64,000 nt of DNA. Origin: Vesta saturnalis. Taxonomy: Eukaryota > Arthropoda > Insecta > Coleoptera > Lampyridae. The notes beneath the pieces are model-generated. The model searched no databases and had not been told where the DNA came from. It saw only the letters and a list, made by a program, of their open reading frames with translations. Made by a program: the position numbers and the translations under genes. The stretch lies in assembly GCA_036346205.1 (NCBI GenBank), contig JARFJB010001349.1:1413501-1477500 (forward strand), given 5' to 3'. Positions 1-12,324 of the stretch are shown here, in pieces (position 1 is the stretch's first letter; every line of letters begins with the position of its first letter).

Positions 1-111
<111 letters not shown>

Positions 112-162
112 CACACACACACTCACACACTACACTCACAGCACACTAATCATCACACACAC

Positions 163-345
163 ATGCATGCATCACACCACACACTGCAACGCAACCAACG
201 CACTGCACTCGCACTCACGTCACGTCACTTCACTCACGTCACTCGCATCAGCACAGCACACTGCACACGCACTGCACGCTACGCGCACGGCACCGCACAA
301 CGCACACGCACACGCACACGCACACGCACACGCACACGTCATCAG
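163..345. repeat. Degenerate CA/CACG-rich low-complexity tract
   Basis: Interrupted CA, CACG and GCACACGCAC units follow the pure CA repeat. Open frames across it encode only His/Thr/Arg-rich low-complexity peptides and are not genes. Confidence 0.85.
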
Positions 346-381
346 CCACGCATACGTTATTTTGAAAATCGAGTCATAAAT

Positions 382-406
382 TTATATATATATATATATA
401 TATATA
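382..406. repeat. (TA)12 microsatellite
   Basis: Short TA dinucleotide run in AT-rich DNA. Confidence 0.9.
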
Positions 407-2660
407 CTTTATTATATCGTTTATGCAACTTTTGTTTAATTAGTTAAAAAAACTTAAGCATGTATTAATAATTTCAAAATGAGGTAGACGACATTCATAG
501 TATTTATTAAAGAAGGCATATTAAACATATTTTTAATAATAATGTAACATGATATTCATTATATTTAGGTAATTTTAACTTGCGCTATTACTTCTGTCAT
601 CATTCTAATCAACGCAGGTTTAAAGCACATGCCTGTCAGTTATATCGACAATTCTGTGTTTAATAAAGCCTCAACTGCCACTACGATGAAGTACATAGAA
701 TCTATGGAAAGCAGTAAAGTTTAACCTACCATTCACAACTAAGTGGATTTGCGGGGACATCAAAACCAGTATATGTATGTATGAGATTTACTTCAACGTT
801 AAAAAGTATGGTCCATTAACATAAACTGCAAAAATTTTTCAATATATTTCAATAGTTGGAAATACAAAAATATATCAGTACCACATTTCACCCACAAGTT
901 ACTACTTTTATTTAAGTTTAACATTGCTTTAGAATAATAACTTTTGTTAATAAAATAAAGTTTTTGAACCATTATTAACCACACATAAAGTGGGGTTAAT
1001 GTGTCTAATTTCAAGAAATCTAAAAACCAATGGTGTCACTATTTCTGTTTATTTATTTATGTTTATTTTAGCTCTAACTCATTTTTTATATAATTGTTTC
1101 ATTACAACATTAGATACGTGTATAAAACGTTAAATGGTTGCGTATTACTGGTACGTCACTCCACTTATACTCTATAGGAATAGAAAAAGCATAGTGTGCA
1201 TCTCGAGGGGTAATGTCTATTACGTACTCGTTTAAACTCTAATGATAGTAGAAAAAATAATTTTTTCTATTAAGATGTTACAATGTTTTTATCTAATCCA
1301 ATGTTACAATGAAGCAATTTGTGGCACCAAAAATTGCGCATAGTTGGCAATATGTGCTGTCATAATACCGATCTTAGGTTATATTTATGTTTATATATCC
1401 ACATATAATATTTTATATGCGGATTTTTATAATACTGCTAACATGTGAAATAAAATGACTAGTATTTTAAATTTTTACAAAAAAATTAAATTTAAATTAG
1501 ATATTAGCTACAAAATAGAAAAAAAATAGTATCAAATACGCGTGTTACAATGTCCTATTTTAATATTCGTATCATGCGGACACTCGTAACTTCACCACTC
1601 GTGCTTCATATTACAATAATGTTCATTGTAACGCTTCTTCAATGTATAATTGCCTTCATGTTTGTCCCCTTATTCGGTAAATTGTAATACTAAAAAACCG
1701 TAATTAAATACTTGGATTAAATAACTAATTCTGATTTTATTATATTTTACTAAAAGATTTATTTATGATTTATTCAAGCTACATTTTAACAAGGTGCTCT
1801 GCAAGAGTAAGTTTACAAAGTATTAACACTATATTAGAACTCACAAAACTATCGTAATAGCGTTGTGTTAACTTGAATTTGGCATGCATAGAAATTGCTG
1901 AATAAGTTGTTTTATAGGTACATGCGCATTAGTTTATAGTGAATGAGAAAATATCTATGTAACTCTGCCACTGTGCGCTATGTATGTCCACAATGTAAAT
2001 ATACTTTTACAGTTTGCCTTATTTAATATTGGTAAATTTACAAGTCGCATTCATGTATATACCGTGTCTTCCTGATCCGCAAGTGTTCGAATTTTATTTT
2101 TTCATAGATCTATTTTGTTTACTTGTTACTATAAAGAATGAAGAAAATTAAGTGTTGTAGTTTCTGCACACAAACAAAATATTCTCGCAAATCGGTTTTT
2201 TGTATTTCGCATCAGGGAATGAATGTTTATTTTACTCAGCTGGATCCACTGTTTCTTAGTAGGTAGGTTGCAGTAAGTGCAGTCATTAATCATTTAAAAT
2301 AAAATTTATACCGCTCCAACAACCATAAACAACTATAAAACCTCCTAAGTAGTATAAAGTAGTTTCATACTTGTAAACATCACAATGGCCGTCTCTAAAG
2401 CGACGAATTAAACAATGACAACGCTTGGATTAAACAGAACACATAAAAGAATCTTGTTATATTTGTGTTTATTCAATGTACATATATTCGAAATATTATC
2501 AAACTCTTTTACTTTATATGATATAAATATAGCTAGCAATGAAACACGAAAAGATTCTTTTGATTTTAATTTTTAATAAAAATATGAACATGGCATTACA
2601 TTTGCACATTCACCCCTTTTCCGTTAATTATCGAACATTTCTTTAGACAAGTTGTCATAA
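407..2660. other. AT-rich DNA without recognisable features
   Basis: No reading frame here resembles a known protein and no terminal repeat pair was found. The word TTACAATG recurs several times between 1270 and 1630. That may mark an old, unrecognisable repeat, but it is not enough to call one. Confidence 0.5.
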
Positions 2661-2663
2661 ATC

Positions 2664-3003
2664 TCTGAAACACTTCTTGTTGGAAACCAGTGACGATAGG
2701 GACTTGCAAATTGCGCGATTATATGTACAATCGTATGTACTGCATTTTAACAGGTTTATTCATAAGCTTTACTTAAAAAAAAAAATTGTATAATTTTTAA
2801 CCATTATTTTTATATTTTGTACAATTGTAAGAGAACTAGCGATACTATGAGAAAAGGTCTTTAACAAACGTTGTAGATTGTCTCATTTTAGTTCGTAATT
2901 ATCTGATCTAACAGCTATACAGTCGGACGGCGCGCTAGATAGAAAAGCGCCGGACGCGCGATGCACCAATGCGCGCGGGCACTGTTATGCGCCTACGATT
3001 ATT
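2664..3003 (-). repeat. GC-cored repeat, inverted copy
   Basis: This segment is the reverse complement of 9381-9765 and 14511-14910. The shared part runs from a GC-rich core (gcgcgccgtcggactgt, in the orientation of the other copies) through AT-rich sequence to a stretch that includes caagtc and ttcagag. The inverted placement relative to the other two copies suggests one arm of a long-inverted-repeat element, or an inverted insertion. No coding sequence is recognised in it. Confidence 0.7.
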
Positions 3004-3317
3004 ATACATATTACTTTTGGCAAATACGCCTGTGTTCTTTATATTCTGTTCATTAACTATATACCTATCCAATTAGCTTTTTGCATTGAAAGCAACACAC
3101 GTCATTATTGGTACAACGAAAAATTGTCCGTACATTCAACTTGTTTGCTGCTCCAGTGTTTATCCCGGGCGACGATCTGTTTATAAAGACTGTTTTTTGA
3201 CCGATAACATTTGTTGACGCTATCGGTTGAGACAAAATCGGGTTAGGTAGTTGAGCCACAGCGTTGGATATTACTGTTAGTTGCGAATATAGTATAGTTA
3301 CGTATATTCCCTTGTTA

Positions 3318-5430
3318 ATATACAGGGTGTCCCATAACTAATGGACAATACGGCAACTGTAGAAAGAGATGATCAAAATAGGTCGTTTAACAACAACATG
3401 CGTTAGTAAAATGTTAATAGCAAACGAGATATAGGGCGTTAAAGTTGACATATTATTTTCTGAAAATTCGTAATAGTTAGAATGCAGCTGAATGTATTGA
3501 ACTCAAATTTGGTATACTTTAGTTTTTTAAGGGTGATAAACACGAATCTGACATAATTTCTTATGATAGAGGGCGCTAGTTACACAGTTCGAATAGGATA
3601 AATTCACGTTTTTTTACTCCCTGTATTTACGTACATTTTAATGCTAAATAATAAAAATTTCATTATTAAAAAAAAAACGTATACTTGTTCGACTCCCATA
3701 TTTTAAGGCGTTTTTGAGATATTGCCATTTTAATATTGCATGCCGCCTGGCGCCGTCTCTAAAACGATATTTTAAAATACCTTTGATTTTAATCACAACA
3801 TTGTAATCTGATTTGAGAATATTAGTAAATAAAACATTGGTTTTATAAAAAAAAATACAATTTAATTGGAAAACAAAACAAATAAAAAACAATAATTACA
3901 TTTACTTCATTAAATGCTGAAAATGGCCACCGTTTACTTCAATACGTTTTAAATGTTGTCCTATCTTAGAAAAAGACGGCGTGTCATTTTTTAAAGTATT
4001 TGTGGCTTCATGAATTTTTTCTAGGAGCTCATCTCGATTATGGATTTCACTACTGTACACTAAACATTTCATGTATCCCATACATAGAAACCCAAAGGAT
4101 TTAATTCCGGAGTACGAGGCGGCTAATGGAATCCACTACCCCGTCCAATCGACGATGTGGAAAATTGTTATTTTAATGTTCCCCGACTTTTAAGTGGATA
4201 ATGTGGCGGCGCACCGTCGTGCATAAACCACATATCCTGCCTTACAGTTAGAGCAATTTCTTCAAGTAAACTGCCCAAATGAGTTTGCAAAAATGAAATG
4301 ATCGCCAATAATTTCACACCAGATATTTATTAAAAGTCATGTTGAAAATGAGCTTCTTTGTATTTATGAGGTTTAACAAAATCATAGTAATGGCTATTTC
4401 TCCAATTAAAAACTCCGCGGCGTGTGAATGTGGCCTCGTTAGTAAGCAGTACCTTTTTAAAATATCGTGAATCTTGATTGATTTTATTGAGCACCGATTG
4501 ACAGTAATGTATTCTGCGTGATAAGTCATTGGGCAATAAACTTTGTACAGGCGTAAAATGATACGGATACAATTTTTCTGTACGTAAAATTCTTGAAATA
4601 CTTGATTTACTTACACCAATAGCTGTATGCAAGCGCCGAGTATTTAATTCAGGATTTTCTGAAATTCTAACTAAAATTTCATCTTCATATTAACTGTAAT
4701 TCTTTTAGGTCGGCTACCAGAAATCTTCGTATGGAAAGAACCGCTTTCACCTAAATTTGCGTACAACCTTTGAAATTTTTTACGACTGGGCACAATTCAG
4801 TTTGGATATATCTATAAATATCGTCTAACTGCTGCACATAAATTATAATTTACTTGTGCATAAACACAAATCATATCCCTTAGTTCAATATTGTAAACTC
4901 ATTACCTCTAGGCATTTTTGATAACAGCGATATTGTCAATTCAATATTTAAAAGCACAATAATTATAAGACTCTGTATTCAACTAATAAATAATTGACAG
5001 TTCCTTTAGTAGTCACAGGCCAATTTCAAATATTGTTGTTTTTGAGGTGCCGTGCAATAATATGCACTGCAATATTAAAATGTTAATATCTCGAAAACAT
5101 CTTAAAATCTGGAAGTGGAAGAAGTATACCTTTTTTGTTTTAAAATAATGAAATTTTTATTATTTAGCATTAAAATCTACATAAATATAGGGAGTAAAAA
5201 AAACGTGAATTTACCCCATTAGAACTGTGTAACTAGTGCCCTCTAGGAGTATCATAAAAAAAAATTATGACAAATTCGTGTTTATCATCCTGAAAACACT
5301 AAAGTGTACGCATTTTCAAAAATAATATGCCAACTTAAACGCCTCTCGTTTGGTAACGCATGTTCAACGACCTATTTTGATTGCCTCTTTCTGCAGTTGC
5401 CGTATTGTCCAGGACAGTTACGGATTCAGC
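3318..5430 (-). mobile_element. IS630/Tc1-mariner-type element, long inverted repeats
   Basis: The left arm (3318 to about 3660) starts tacagggtgtccc and matches the reverse complement of about 5145-5430 over most of its length, including the block around ggacaatacggcaactg and the block around actccctgta. Between the arms lies a decayed transposase on the minus strand. Ends are placed where similarity fades, so they are accurate to about 10 bp. No target-site duplication was resolved. The tacagggtg terminal word recurs at other elements in the window. Confidence 0.8.
3902..4915 (-). pseudogene. Decayed DDE transposase (IS630/Tc1-mariner superfamily)
   Basis: Would cut and paste the surrounding element. 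Read on the minus strand from an ATG at 4913-4915, the translation shows an N-terminal helix-turn-helix-like region. Next come a segment ISRILR (about 4590) and a first catalytic block LLTNEATFTRRGVFN with the HYYD that follows it in this family. It ends with GGHFQHLMK at 3902, the usual C-terminus of this insect family. The longest open piece is 100 codons (4330-4632). Several frameshifts and stops break the rest, so it cannot make a full enzyme of the usual ~330-350 residues. Confidence 0.8.
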
Positions 5431-5503
5431 AAACGAGAATAATAATTATTGTTAGTGAAGTTGATCAGCCTCTTTCCACAGTTTTTGCTTGTTGAGCGCA
5501 ACG

Positions 5504-5534
5504 TTTCGGAAGCGGACTCTGCTTCCGTCATCAG
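5504..5534 (-). ncRNA. Hammerhead-ribozyme-like core in Penelope 3' region
   Basis: On the minus strand CTGATGA (5528-5534) is followed by a 6-bp stem GGAAGC/GCTTCC with a 7-base loop and then GAAA (5504-5507). These are the two conserved core boxes and stem II of a hammerhead. A further hairpin (AGTCC/GGACT, 5541-5556) lies just upstream. Penelope-like elements are known to carry hammerheads in their terminal repeats. I could not identify a convincing stem III and UH cleavage site, so the motif may be degenerate. Confidence 0.5.
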
Positions 5535-5705
5535 GCTTTTAGTCCTGAAAAGGACTGTTTTCGCACTTGAGTCGAATTCATATGTTATATATAATTTTTT
5601 CCCAAGCACTTGACTACTCTCAGATTCGAAGTTGGTACCTTCCACTTACTAGTCTGACACCTTTACCGCTGAGCCACTGAGTAATCCAATATATATTTTT
5701 TAGAA

Positions 5706-5707
<2 letters not shown>

Positions 5708-5775
<68 letters not shown>
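5708..5775. repeat. (TA)n microsatellite
   Basis: About 34 TA units between the hammerhead-like motif and the endonuclease region of the Penelope-like fragment. Confidence 0.95.
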
Positions 5776-5778
<3 letters not shown>

Positions 5779-5790
5779 TTATATGGAAGT

Positions 5791-6280
5791 TTATTGCGCA
5801 TGTTGCGCCGTAACTTCTTGCGCAGGTGTATTGCGCCTAAGCTCTTCGCGCATTATTGGAATCCATATGGGTTTCATTTCTACACTAGCTTGGCTTATTG
5901 GATTTTCTGCTAATGCGATGTATGTGGCTGCTTTGGGTTTCCGACGAGTTGTGTTCTCGTCCTTTGCCACTATCTGTATATTATCCCATTGGATGTGGTA
6001 CTCTTCGTTCCAGACATGTTCGGCGATTCCTGATCTTTCTGTTTCGCTCTTGTGGACGTTGTTCTTATGTTCCTGCGTCCTCACTTTGAGTGGTCCACTG
6101 CTCTCTCCTATGTATGCTCTGCCACATTCGCATGGTGGGTTGTATACACAATCCTTGGAATTCTGATTTTCAATGTATGGTTTGGTTTTGATTAGTATTC
6201 CCCTGAGCGTTCTGGTCGATTTTAAGGCAGTGCGTATCTTGTATTTGCTGTCTATCCCTCGTATTTTGTCTGAGGTACCT
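5791..6280 (-). pseudogene. Penelope-like GIY-YIG endonuclease region
   Basis: The minus-strand frame carries a cysteine-containing CVYNPPCECGRAYIGES block followed by VRTQEHKNNV and an AEHVWNEEYHIQWDN segment, as in the C-terminal nuclease domain of Penelope-like elements. A stop after the AYIGES block separates it from the open 97-codon piece 5791-6084. Together with the RT fragment upstream on the same strand it identifies the family. Confidence 0.8.
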
Positions 6281-6282
6281 TA

Positions 6283-6301
6283 CATATATATATAAATATA
6301 T

Positions 6302-6350
<49 letters not shown>
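6283..6350. repeat. (TA)n microsatellite, imperfect
   Basis: TA array with a few interruptions (tatataaatatatacacat at its left), separating the endonuclease and RT parts of the Penelope-like fragment. Confidence 0.9.
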
Positions 6351-6351
<1 letters not shown>

Positions 6352-6359
6352 TATTATCG

Positions 6360-6846
6360 CTATATATTTAGGTTCTTCTTTTTCGGTGTTACCCTTTACC
6401 TGTTTAGGTTAGGTGTTAGATCGAGGTAGCCATTTCCTTTCAGTGTTCTAGTGACATTTTCTTTTTCTTTGTTCAGGTCCTCTTGTTTTGAGCATATTGT
6501 TTTTGCTCTATCGTACAAGCATTTTGCCACGCCTAACTTCACGTTTTTGTGGTGATTGAAGGTATAGTGTAGGTACCTCCCCGTGTGAGTAGGTTTCCTG
6601 TATACACTTGTCGTGAAAGTGTTGACATTCCTGTGTACAAGTACATCCAGGAATAGCAGTTTTTATTCCGACTACATTTCCATTGTGAATTTTATGGAGG
6701 GTGCACGGCTATTTAGATGATCTACGAATTCATCTAGCTTATGCTTGCCATGTTGCTAAACTACGAAAGTATCGTTCACGTATCTAAGCCACGTCCTTGG
6801 TTTCTCTGTGAATTCCAATATCGCTTGGTCTTCAAAGTCTTCCATA

Positions 6847-6884
<38 letters not shown>

Positions 6885-6990
6885 CTCACTATGGGTGATG
6901 GTGGGGACCATCGCCATCCCAAACACTTGTTGGTAGAATTTGTCTTCTACCTGGAAACATGTAGTTCTATGCATATTGTCAGAATCAATG
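6360..6990 (-). pseudogene. Penelope-like reverse transcriptase C-terminal part
   Basis: Would copy element RNA into DNA at the target site. On the minus strand the frame reads ...QVFGMAM (near 6930), then a run of IYIYIY encoded by a TA microsatellite, then EDFEDQAILEFTEKP and LRYVNDTFVVW. The last block is the catalytic YxDD-type motif in the Penelope form, with Asn in place of the first Asp (YVND). Further down come FTTSVYRKPTHTGRYLHY and a thumb-like region. The RT is truncated at its N-terminus and interrupted by a stop, so it is inactive. Confidence 0.8.
6850..6882. repeat. (TA)n microsatellite inside RT coding sequence
   Basis: The TA run is in frame with the minus-strand RT and reads as alternating Ile-Tyr. 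It appears to have expanded from a native Ile-Tyr pair just before the EDFEDQ block. Confidence 0.9.
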
Positions 6991-9000
6991 TGTGAGATTG
7001 CACAATAATTGTAGGCGTAACTATGCAAGACCACAGTCAATCATGGCATCTATTGCATCTTTAATTAAAGATCCCTCAAAGCCATCGACATCACGCCCTG
7101 CATTAAGAAGTGACGAAAAAGATGTGTTTTCATTCAAAACGGATTGCTTTTTGTCCAGCAAAAAAGCAACAATTACCTCAAAAACGTTTGTAAATACGAG
7201 AAAATCCATGCATAATGTTGAAATTAAAAATAAGGTACTGAATACATGCGACTCACGCAACGATGAATGAGGTAATAAAGTTCGAACTAGAATTATAAGT
7301 ATTCATGATCTCATCGCTGCGGAAGCTGTTTATCATAAAGCATATTATGTGAAATTTTCCCTTAACTGCACCTCAGGAAAGTGAAGGGACAGGTGGCCGT
7401 CCGAGAAGTGGACGAACCGACAATTTCGAACTGTTTGTAAGCATATTTACTCAAATGTTCATCTTAAAAACATGCTAATAAATTGGTATAGAACGACCAA
7501 TTGTATTTAATGTATCTAAGGAAGAACGTCTTCTGTTTGTCTGATGCTTGTCGCAAAATAATAGATTAATGGTACAAGGATAGAGAGACGGATATTTTGT
7601 CTGAGAGGATGAGAATTGGTTTGGTCTCAGAGATCATAATTAGAGAGGACATTCAAAAAATGACATATGACAACACCGTTTACCCAGACTTCGAAAGTAT
7701 TAGATCTGGTAGTGAGAGTCTAGTCCAGGAAAGTCTTAAAGCGTTCACAATAAAAGTAACTGAGAAGAAGAATAATTCTGATTCTACCAAAGTTTCGAAA
7801 AACGCAATGTTATGAATCATACAATAGTATCTTTAGTCAGGCCTAGGTCATTTTTATCACCTTTTCAAGTTAGCTTATCGCTAACACCACACAACCTGTA
7901 TGTCCCCAGATATCTGATAGAATTATTGTCAAACATGGGAATTTGTGCATCTTATCATGAATCACCTATCTCCAAATGTTAACAATGGATTCATTTAGTA
8001 CGTATTTGACAATGCAGATGTTAATGTGGGAACACTTGATGGGCTCCATTCATTTCACATTGAGAGGCAAAATCTACGGTTAGCACGTCCATTGAGGCCA
8101 AGTGTATCAAACATAGCCCAGTCAACAGAGAAAACATCCGCAAGCTATTATATTCCAAAAGAGGGAATCCACAAATCAATCGACGATTGATGACTTCACT
8201 GAGCTTAGAAAACTCACCAATAAATGTAACCAAGAACAGCACATGTCAAGCATATTTCCGTTAAATATACGAACACCATAATGAGTGCGAACAGTGATTG
8301 CGAGGCCTATTCGGTAACCTCAAGTCTAGCATCGTAAACATAATGAAAGCAACATAAGCTTCATTCACTCAATAGTATGACCAATATTCTACAGGGTATG
8401 AAAGACTAAACTAGCAGAAATACAACCAGATGATATAAATTCACCTATGGACGTTATACAGGTTTCAATTGAAATTGAAAAGCTAATTGAACATACGGAA
8501 TTTCAAGTAGAAACCGGAAATCTGCAGATTAGATTCCTAAACAAATTGACATCATATTTAAGTTCATTTGCTGAAAGGTCAGGGAATGGAACCTCCATAT
8601 CTATACAAAGATTTAAATGCCAAATACTATCATGATGCAGGGCATTTGCCCTATACGTTATCAGGTTAATTATGTATTGAAAAGCTACATTTGAACAACA
8701 AAATGACAGAACCAAATTACACTTATTCACGGAAAAGGGTATCTTACCATATTTAAATTAAAGTCTTGGTCAGGGACATTGGCAGATAAGGACCTAGAGC
8801 AATCTCTAATGTGACCGATGATCCTTTCTTTCATGGGCTGACGCATTTGGAATAACCGATAGCGCCCTGACAAAATGGATCCAAGGAACCACCTACGATT
8901 TAAGGTTACTGAACAATAGAAGAATATTCTTGGAATGCACTTGCTTGTTAAGAACAATTCTCAACTGAGGGATTCGAGAATTATAAGGGATCAAGTTTAC
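6991..9000 (+). pseudogene. Decayed ORF of an unidentified transposon, copy A
   Basis: A series of plus-strand peptides in shifting frames looks like one large broken protein. The pieces are 7021-7270 (MASIASLIKDPSK...), 7597-7815, about 7850-8260 (with LSPFQVSLSLT, a cysteine-poor LLSNMGICASYHE and FDNADVNVGTLDG), 8447-8635, and a part near 8640-9000. The later pieces are repeated at 12963-14135. I recognise this as a kind of protein often met in insect repeats but cannot name its family or activity, and no catalytic motif is evident. Confidence 0.45.
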
Positions 9001-9380
9001 AGCATGTTAAGGCAACCATAATCCATTGAAAACTGTCAGGAGGAATTTGTTAATAACTCATCTGGAAATTGTTTCTGATGACCAGTCAATTGTGATAGGT
9101 CTGAACAAGGCATAGGTGGTGGATAATGGATTTGACCTTAGTCTTCTTGCCTGTGATATATGTCAGGGATTTTTATAATAAGGGTGCAAAGGCTTATCTT
9201 TCTTAATGTTTTACGCACTGTTGAAACAATGTAAAATTTAGTTTAATTTATTTTGACATAAATCGCTAGTGTAAATTAATGAATAAATTAATGAAGACTA
9301 AGGTTACGGTATATCCCCCCGAACCAAAACTCGCAGTCAATGTAATTAATAAGAAATAACTATGCCATAAGTAATGAAAT

Positions 9381-9765
9381 AATTGTAGGCGCATAACAGT
9401 GCCCGCGCGTATTGGTGAGTCGCGCGCCCTGGGCCTTTTCTACCTAGCGCGCCGTCGGACTGTATCGCTCCTAGATCAGGTAAACATGGACTAAAATGAA
9501 ACTTGCATACCATTTTTAAAGCTAATTGTATAACCTACAACGTTTGTAAAAGATATTTTCTCACATTGTTGCTAGTATAGTACAAAAGATAAAAATAATG
9601 ATTAAAAATTATATAATTTTTTATTTTTAGGTAAAGTTTATGAAAAAACCTATTGGTTTTAGAGTAAAAAAGGTTAAGATATGAAATATACGATTGTACA
9701 TATAATCGCGCAATTTACAAGTCGCTTCCTTCATTGGTTTTCCTACAAAAAGCGTTTTAGAGTCT
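9381..9765 (+). repeat. GC-cored repeat, copy A
   Basis: Direct copy of 14511-14910 and inverted copy of 2664-3003. Its core has runs of GCGC in otherwise AT-rich DNA. No gene is recognised in it. Confidence 0.75.
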
Positions 9766-10146
9766 GCTATATTGAACTTAGAGGGAGCGCAGAGGAGGCA
9801 GCACAAGGGGGAAACTTGGGCAGTTTTGTGAAAATACACCTCTTGGTAGATTGTATCAAATGTGAAAAATCCAGCTTTATTCAAATTACTTTCGACATAT
9901 CGACATAAAACCTTTATTTCCTGGCACTTTTGTAGAACTTGAGATTTGTTTTTAAAAAAGGTCAACGAAACCCCTTAAAGCAATTATTGCAATAATTGAG
10001 AGTGCAATCAAAATCCCTTTATGAGGTTCCTTATCCTTTTTGGTTTTTTCATTTGTCTTTGTCCTAACAAGCATCCTAATTGAGTTGAAATTCGAGCAAA
10101 ATTATCTATTAACAGGCAATACTACAAAATAAATTAAATACATAAT

Positions 10147-10149
<3 letters not shown>

Positions 10150-10190
<41 letters not shown>
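10150..10190. repeat. (TA)n microsatellite
   Basis: About 20 TA units. A second TA region follows at 10298. Confidence 0.95.
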
Positions 10191-10193
<3 letters not shown>

Positions 10194-10297
10194 ATTGAAT
10201 ATGATGACATTTCAGGATCTAAACACGTGTAGTAAAAGTAAAACTTTGATATAAATAATTTACGTTTCGCTAGTTTGTCTTTACCATCTTTATGAAG

Positions 10298-10328
10298 GTT
10301 ATAAATATATATATATATATATATATTA

Positions 10329-10413
<85 letters not shown>
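10298..10413. repeat. (TA)n microsatellite, long
   Basis: TA array with one short interruption (ttaatatataa, near 10325). It lies directly before the transposase remnant, at the same place as the TA array 15307-15346 in copy B. Confidence 0.95.
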
Positions 10414-10415
<2 letters not shown>

Positions 10416-10432
10416 ATATTGTTGAAGAACCT

Positions 10433-11150
10433 TCGCTGATTCGACAATGTTTCGCAAACTCTAATTTGCCATCTTCAGTAACATCGCACGTTTATGCTGA
10501 AAAGTTTTCGGATCGTGAACATCCTAACAAAGATGCCTTGGGAAAACTTTTTGCAAGATTTCGTGAAACAGGTAGTGTTGCACATATAAAACCAGAGAGA
10601 TTAAACCTGTTACACACAATGATGGAAATGAGTTTTTAGTGGTGCAATCTGTCATAGTTTTAAAACATAAATTTTATGCTTACCACAAAGAAATGCATTT
10701 ATGATTACATGGAACTGATTTTCAAAGTAGATTAGATTTTTCTTTATGGTGTCCTGAAATGGTTGGAAGAAGAAATTTCTTTTAATCTTGTCTTGTTTAC
10801 GAATCTACTTTTCATAGTAATGAATTAGTTAATCGTAATAACTTCCATTATTATGACAGGAAAACTAGAACTTTTGCACCATCAAAATAGAAGAAGTGGT
10901 TTGATCTAGAATGTGGTTTCAATTAGTCGGTGCCCCTATGCATTTTCTGGGATTCGTAAGATGATACCTGGATAGACGATTTCCTAATAAAGAGGTAGAA
11001 AGAGGAGGTCCGAACAGTTGACGACGAGATCACTAGATCTAACCCCAACTGATTACTTTTTGTGGGGATAGGTTAATAATTTGGTAGAATCACTCCAAGG
11101 AGTTGGAAAAAGTACAACGTTCTTTTAACAAAAGAATTATGTTATGCATT
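10433..11150 (+). pseudogene. Decayed IS630-type transposase with DUF4817-like N-terminus, copy A
   Basis: Translation gives, in several frames, an N-terminal region matching copy B (FADSTMFRKL..., RFRETGSV-like). Then come a first catalytic block around YESTFHSNELVNRNNFHYYD (10800-10855) and a final block around ITRSNPNYLLFVGIG (11030-11070). Stops and frameshifts are frequent and the second catalytic region is poorly kept, so it is inactive. It sits inside the composite repeat. Confidence 0.7.
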
Positions 11151-11276
11151 CAAGAACATTTGTTGTACTATTTTTTGTTTTATATATTTCTTCATGATTA
11201 TCTGACATTAATAAGAAGGTTTAGTTACACTAATAAATATTAAATGAAATTTGTAGTTGACAGTAGGTAAGTTAAC

Positions 11277-12320
11277 AGAACAGGTAAAGGAGAGGCACGT
11301 TTTAAATGTAAAATACCTTTCGGTCAGAATTTAACCAAATTTTGATATGTTCTACAACTTGACCAATTGATCAAATGTATTTATTGCCCGAAAGCTCAAA
11401 GCTCAACAGTTTTTGATATACAGGGTCTGCAATATCACTATTTGATACTTTCAATATATCATAAAATGGACATTTTTGCCAATATTAACGCAAAACTTAG
11501 TGAAATGTTATTTTTTTGTGCTACTGGTTACAACCTTTTGTTTACTTTCATTATTTTTGTACATACACCTGATATACAGGGTGAGACCAAATATAGTATC
11601 TGAAAAGAATTATACGGTGGTACTGTCTTGATATTTTGGTGAATGGAATTTAACACATATATATGTCCATTTAAATTATTATTGCAAGTTAAGTCCCCTA
11701 GACCTCCGTTATACAAAGTGTTTCATTTGTTTAATAGACTTAATTGAGTATTATTATACTTCCTAGTTAATTTTCTGATAACTTAATTGAAATGTCTATA
11801 TTAAAATAAACTATTTGCTAACAGTATATACCTACATAATAGTCACGATGTGTTTATACTGATACTGGGTGTCCAAGTAAAAGGATCAAAGCGATATCTT
11901 AAACTTCATATAGGTACGGAAAAACCGTTACATAAAAATCCCTTGCAATTGGATGTCGTTGCGAAATACAAAGCTTTTGGAGATTGACAGATAGAAAGGT
12001 TAGATGTGCTTCATTTATTATGCTCAATATTTTCTAATAAAGTTATATTTAGTATTTACTTATTCGTTTAAACCAAAACCGTAATGTGGTATTGCGCTTT
12101 TCTTCTGCTTTTATTCGTACAACTAGATTTTTTCTGATTTTGCACTTTTCTTCCGTTTTCATACTACAATTATTATTTTTTCTATTCCCAAACTTATAAA
12201 ATAACAACAATATAGTAGGTGGCTATGAAACGTCAAAAATTAATCCACTAATTAAGTGATATTGTTGATGCTTAGTTGCAAATCTACCTTTTGAATTAAA
12301 ATCGTTGAAAAGTTTATGTG
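11277..12320. other. Noncoding DNA with tacaggg-type repeat ends
   Basis: No gene recognised. tacagggtctgc (about 11420) and tacagggtgagacc (about 11576) resemble the terminal words of the IS630-type elements in this window. They probably mark short non-autonomous fragments. The rest is AT-rich DNA without visible structure. Confidence 0.45.
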
Positions 12321-12324
12321 AAAA

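Larger units (their letters stand above)
5440..6990 (-). mobile_element. Penelope-like retroelement, 5'-truncated fragment
   Basis: Minus-strand order is: end of the reverse transcriptase (6360-6990), GIY-YIG endonuclease region (5791-6280), then noncoding 3' DNA with a hammerhead-like motif (5504-5534). This is the order of a Penelope-like element. It is broken by two TA arrays (5708-5775 and about 6290-6350), and a third TA array lies inside RT coding sequence (6850-6882). The 5' half is missing, and the fragment adjoins an unrelated repeat at about 6990. Confidence 0.8.
8078..11276 (+). repeat. 3.2-kb composite repeat, copy A
   Basis: The segment is collinear with 12963-16196. Similarity begins abruptly at ggttagcacgtccattgagg and ends after gacagtaggtaagtta. 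It carries the unidentified ORF pieces, the GC-cored repeat (9381), TA arrays and an IS630-type transposase remnant. Copy A lacks about 230 bp present in copy B at about 13200-13435. Many substitutions and indels separate the two, so the duplication is not recent. Confidence 0.85.

Noticed and set aside
5783..6166. Plus-strand 127-codon frame
   Set aside because: Shadow of the Penelope endonuclease region on the minus strand.
10109..10447. 112-codon minus-strand frame rich in Ile-Tyr
   Set aside because: It is the translation of TA microsatellites.
10446..10480. Hammerhead-like CTGAAGA, GCAAA/TTTGC stem and GAAA on the minus strand
   Set aside because: The same bases encode the conserved start of the transposase remnant (copy B shows RQCFANSNLPS), and copy B has CTAAAGA instead of the core box, so chance is likelier.
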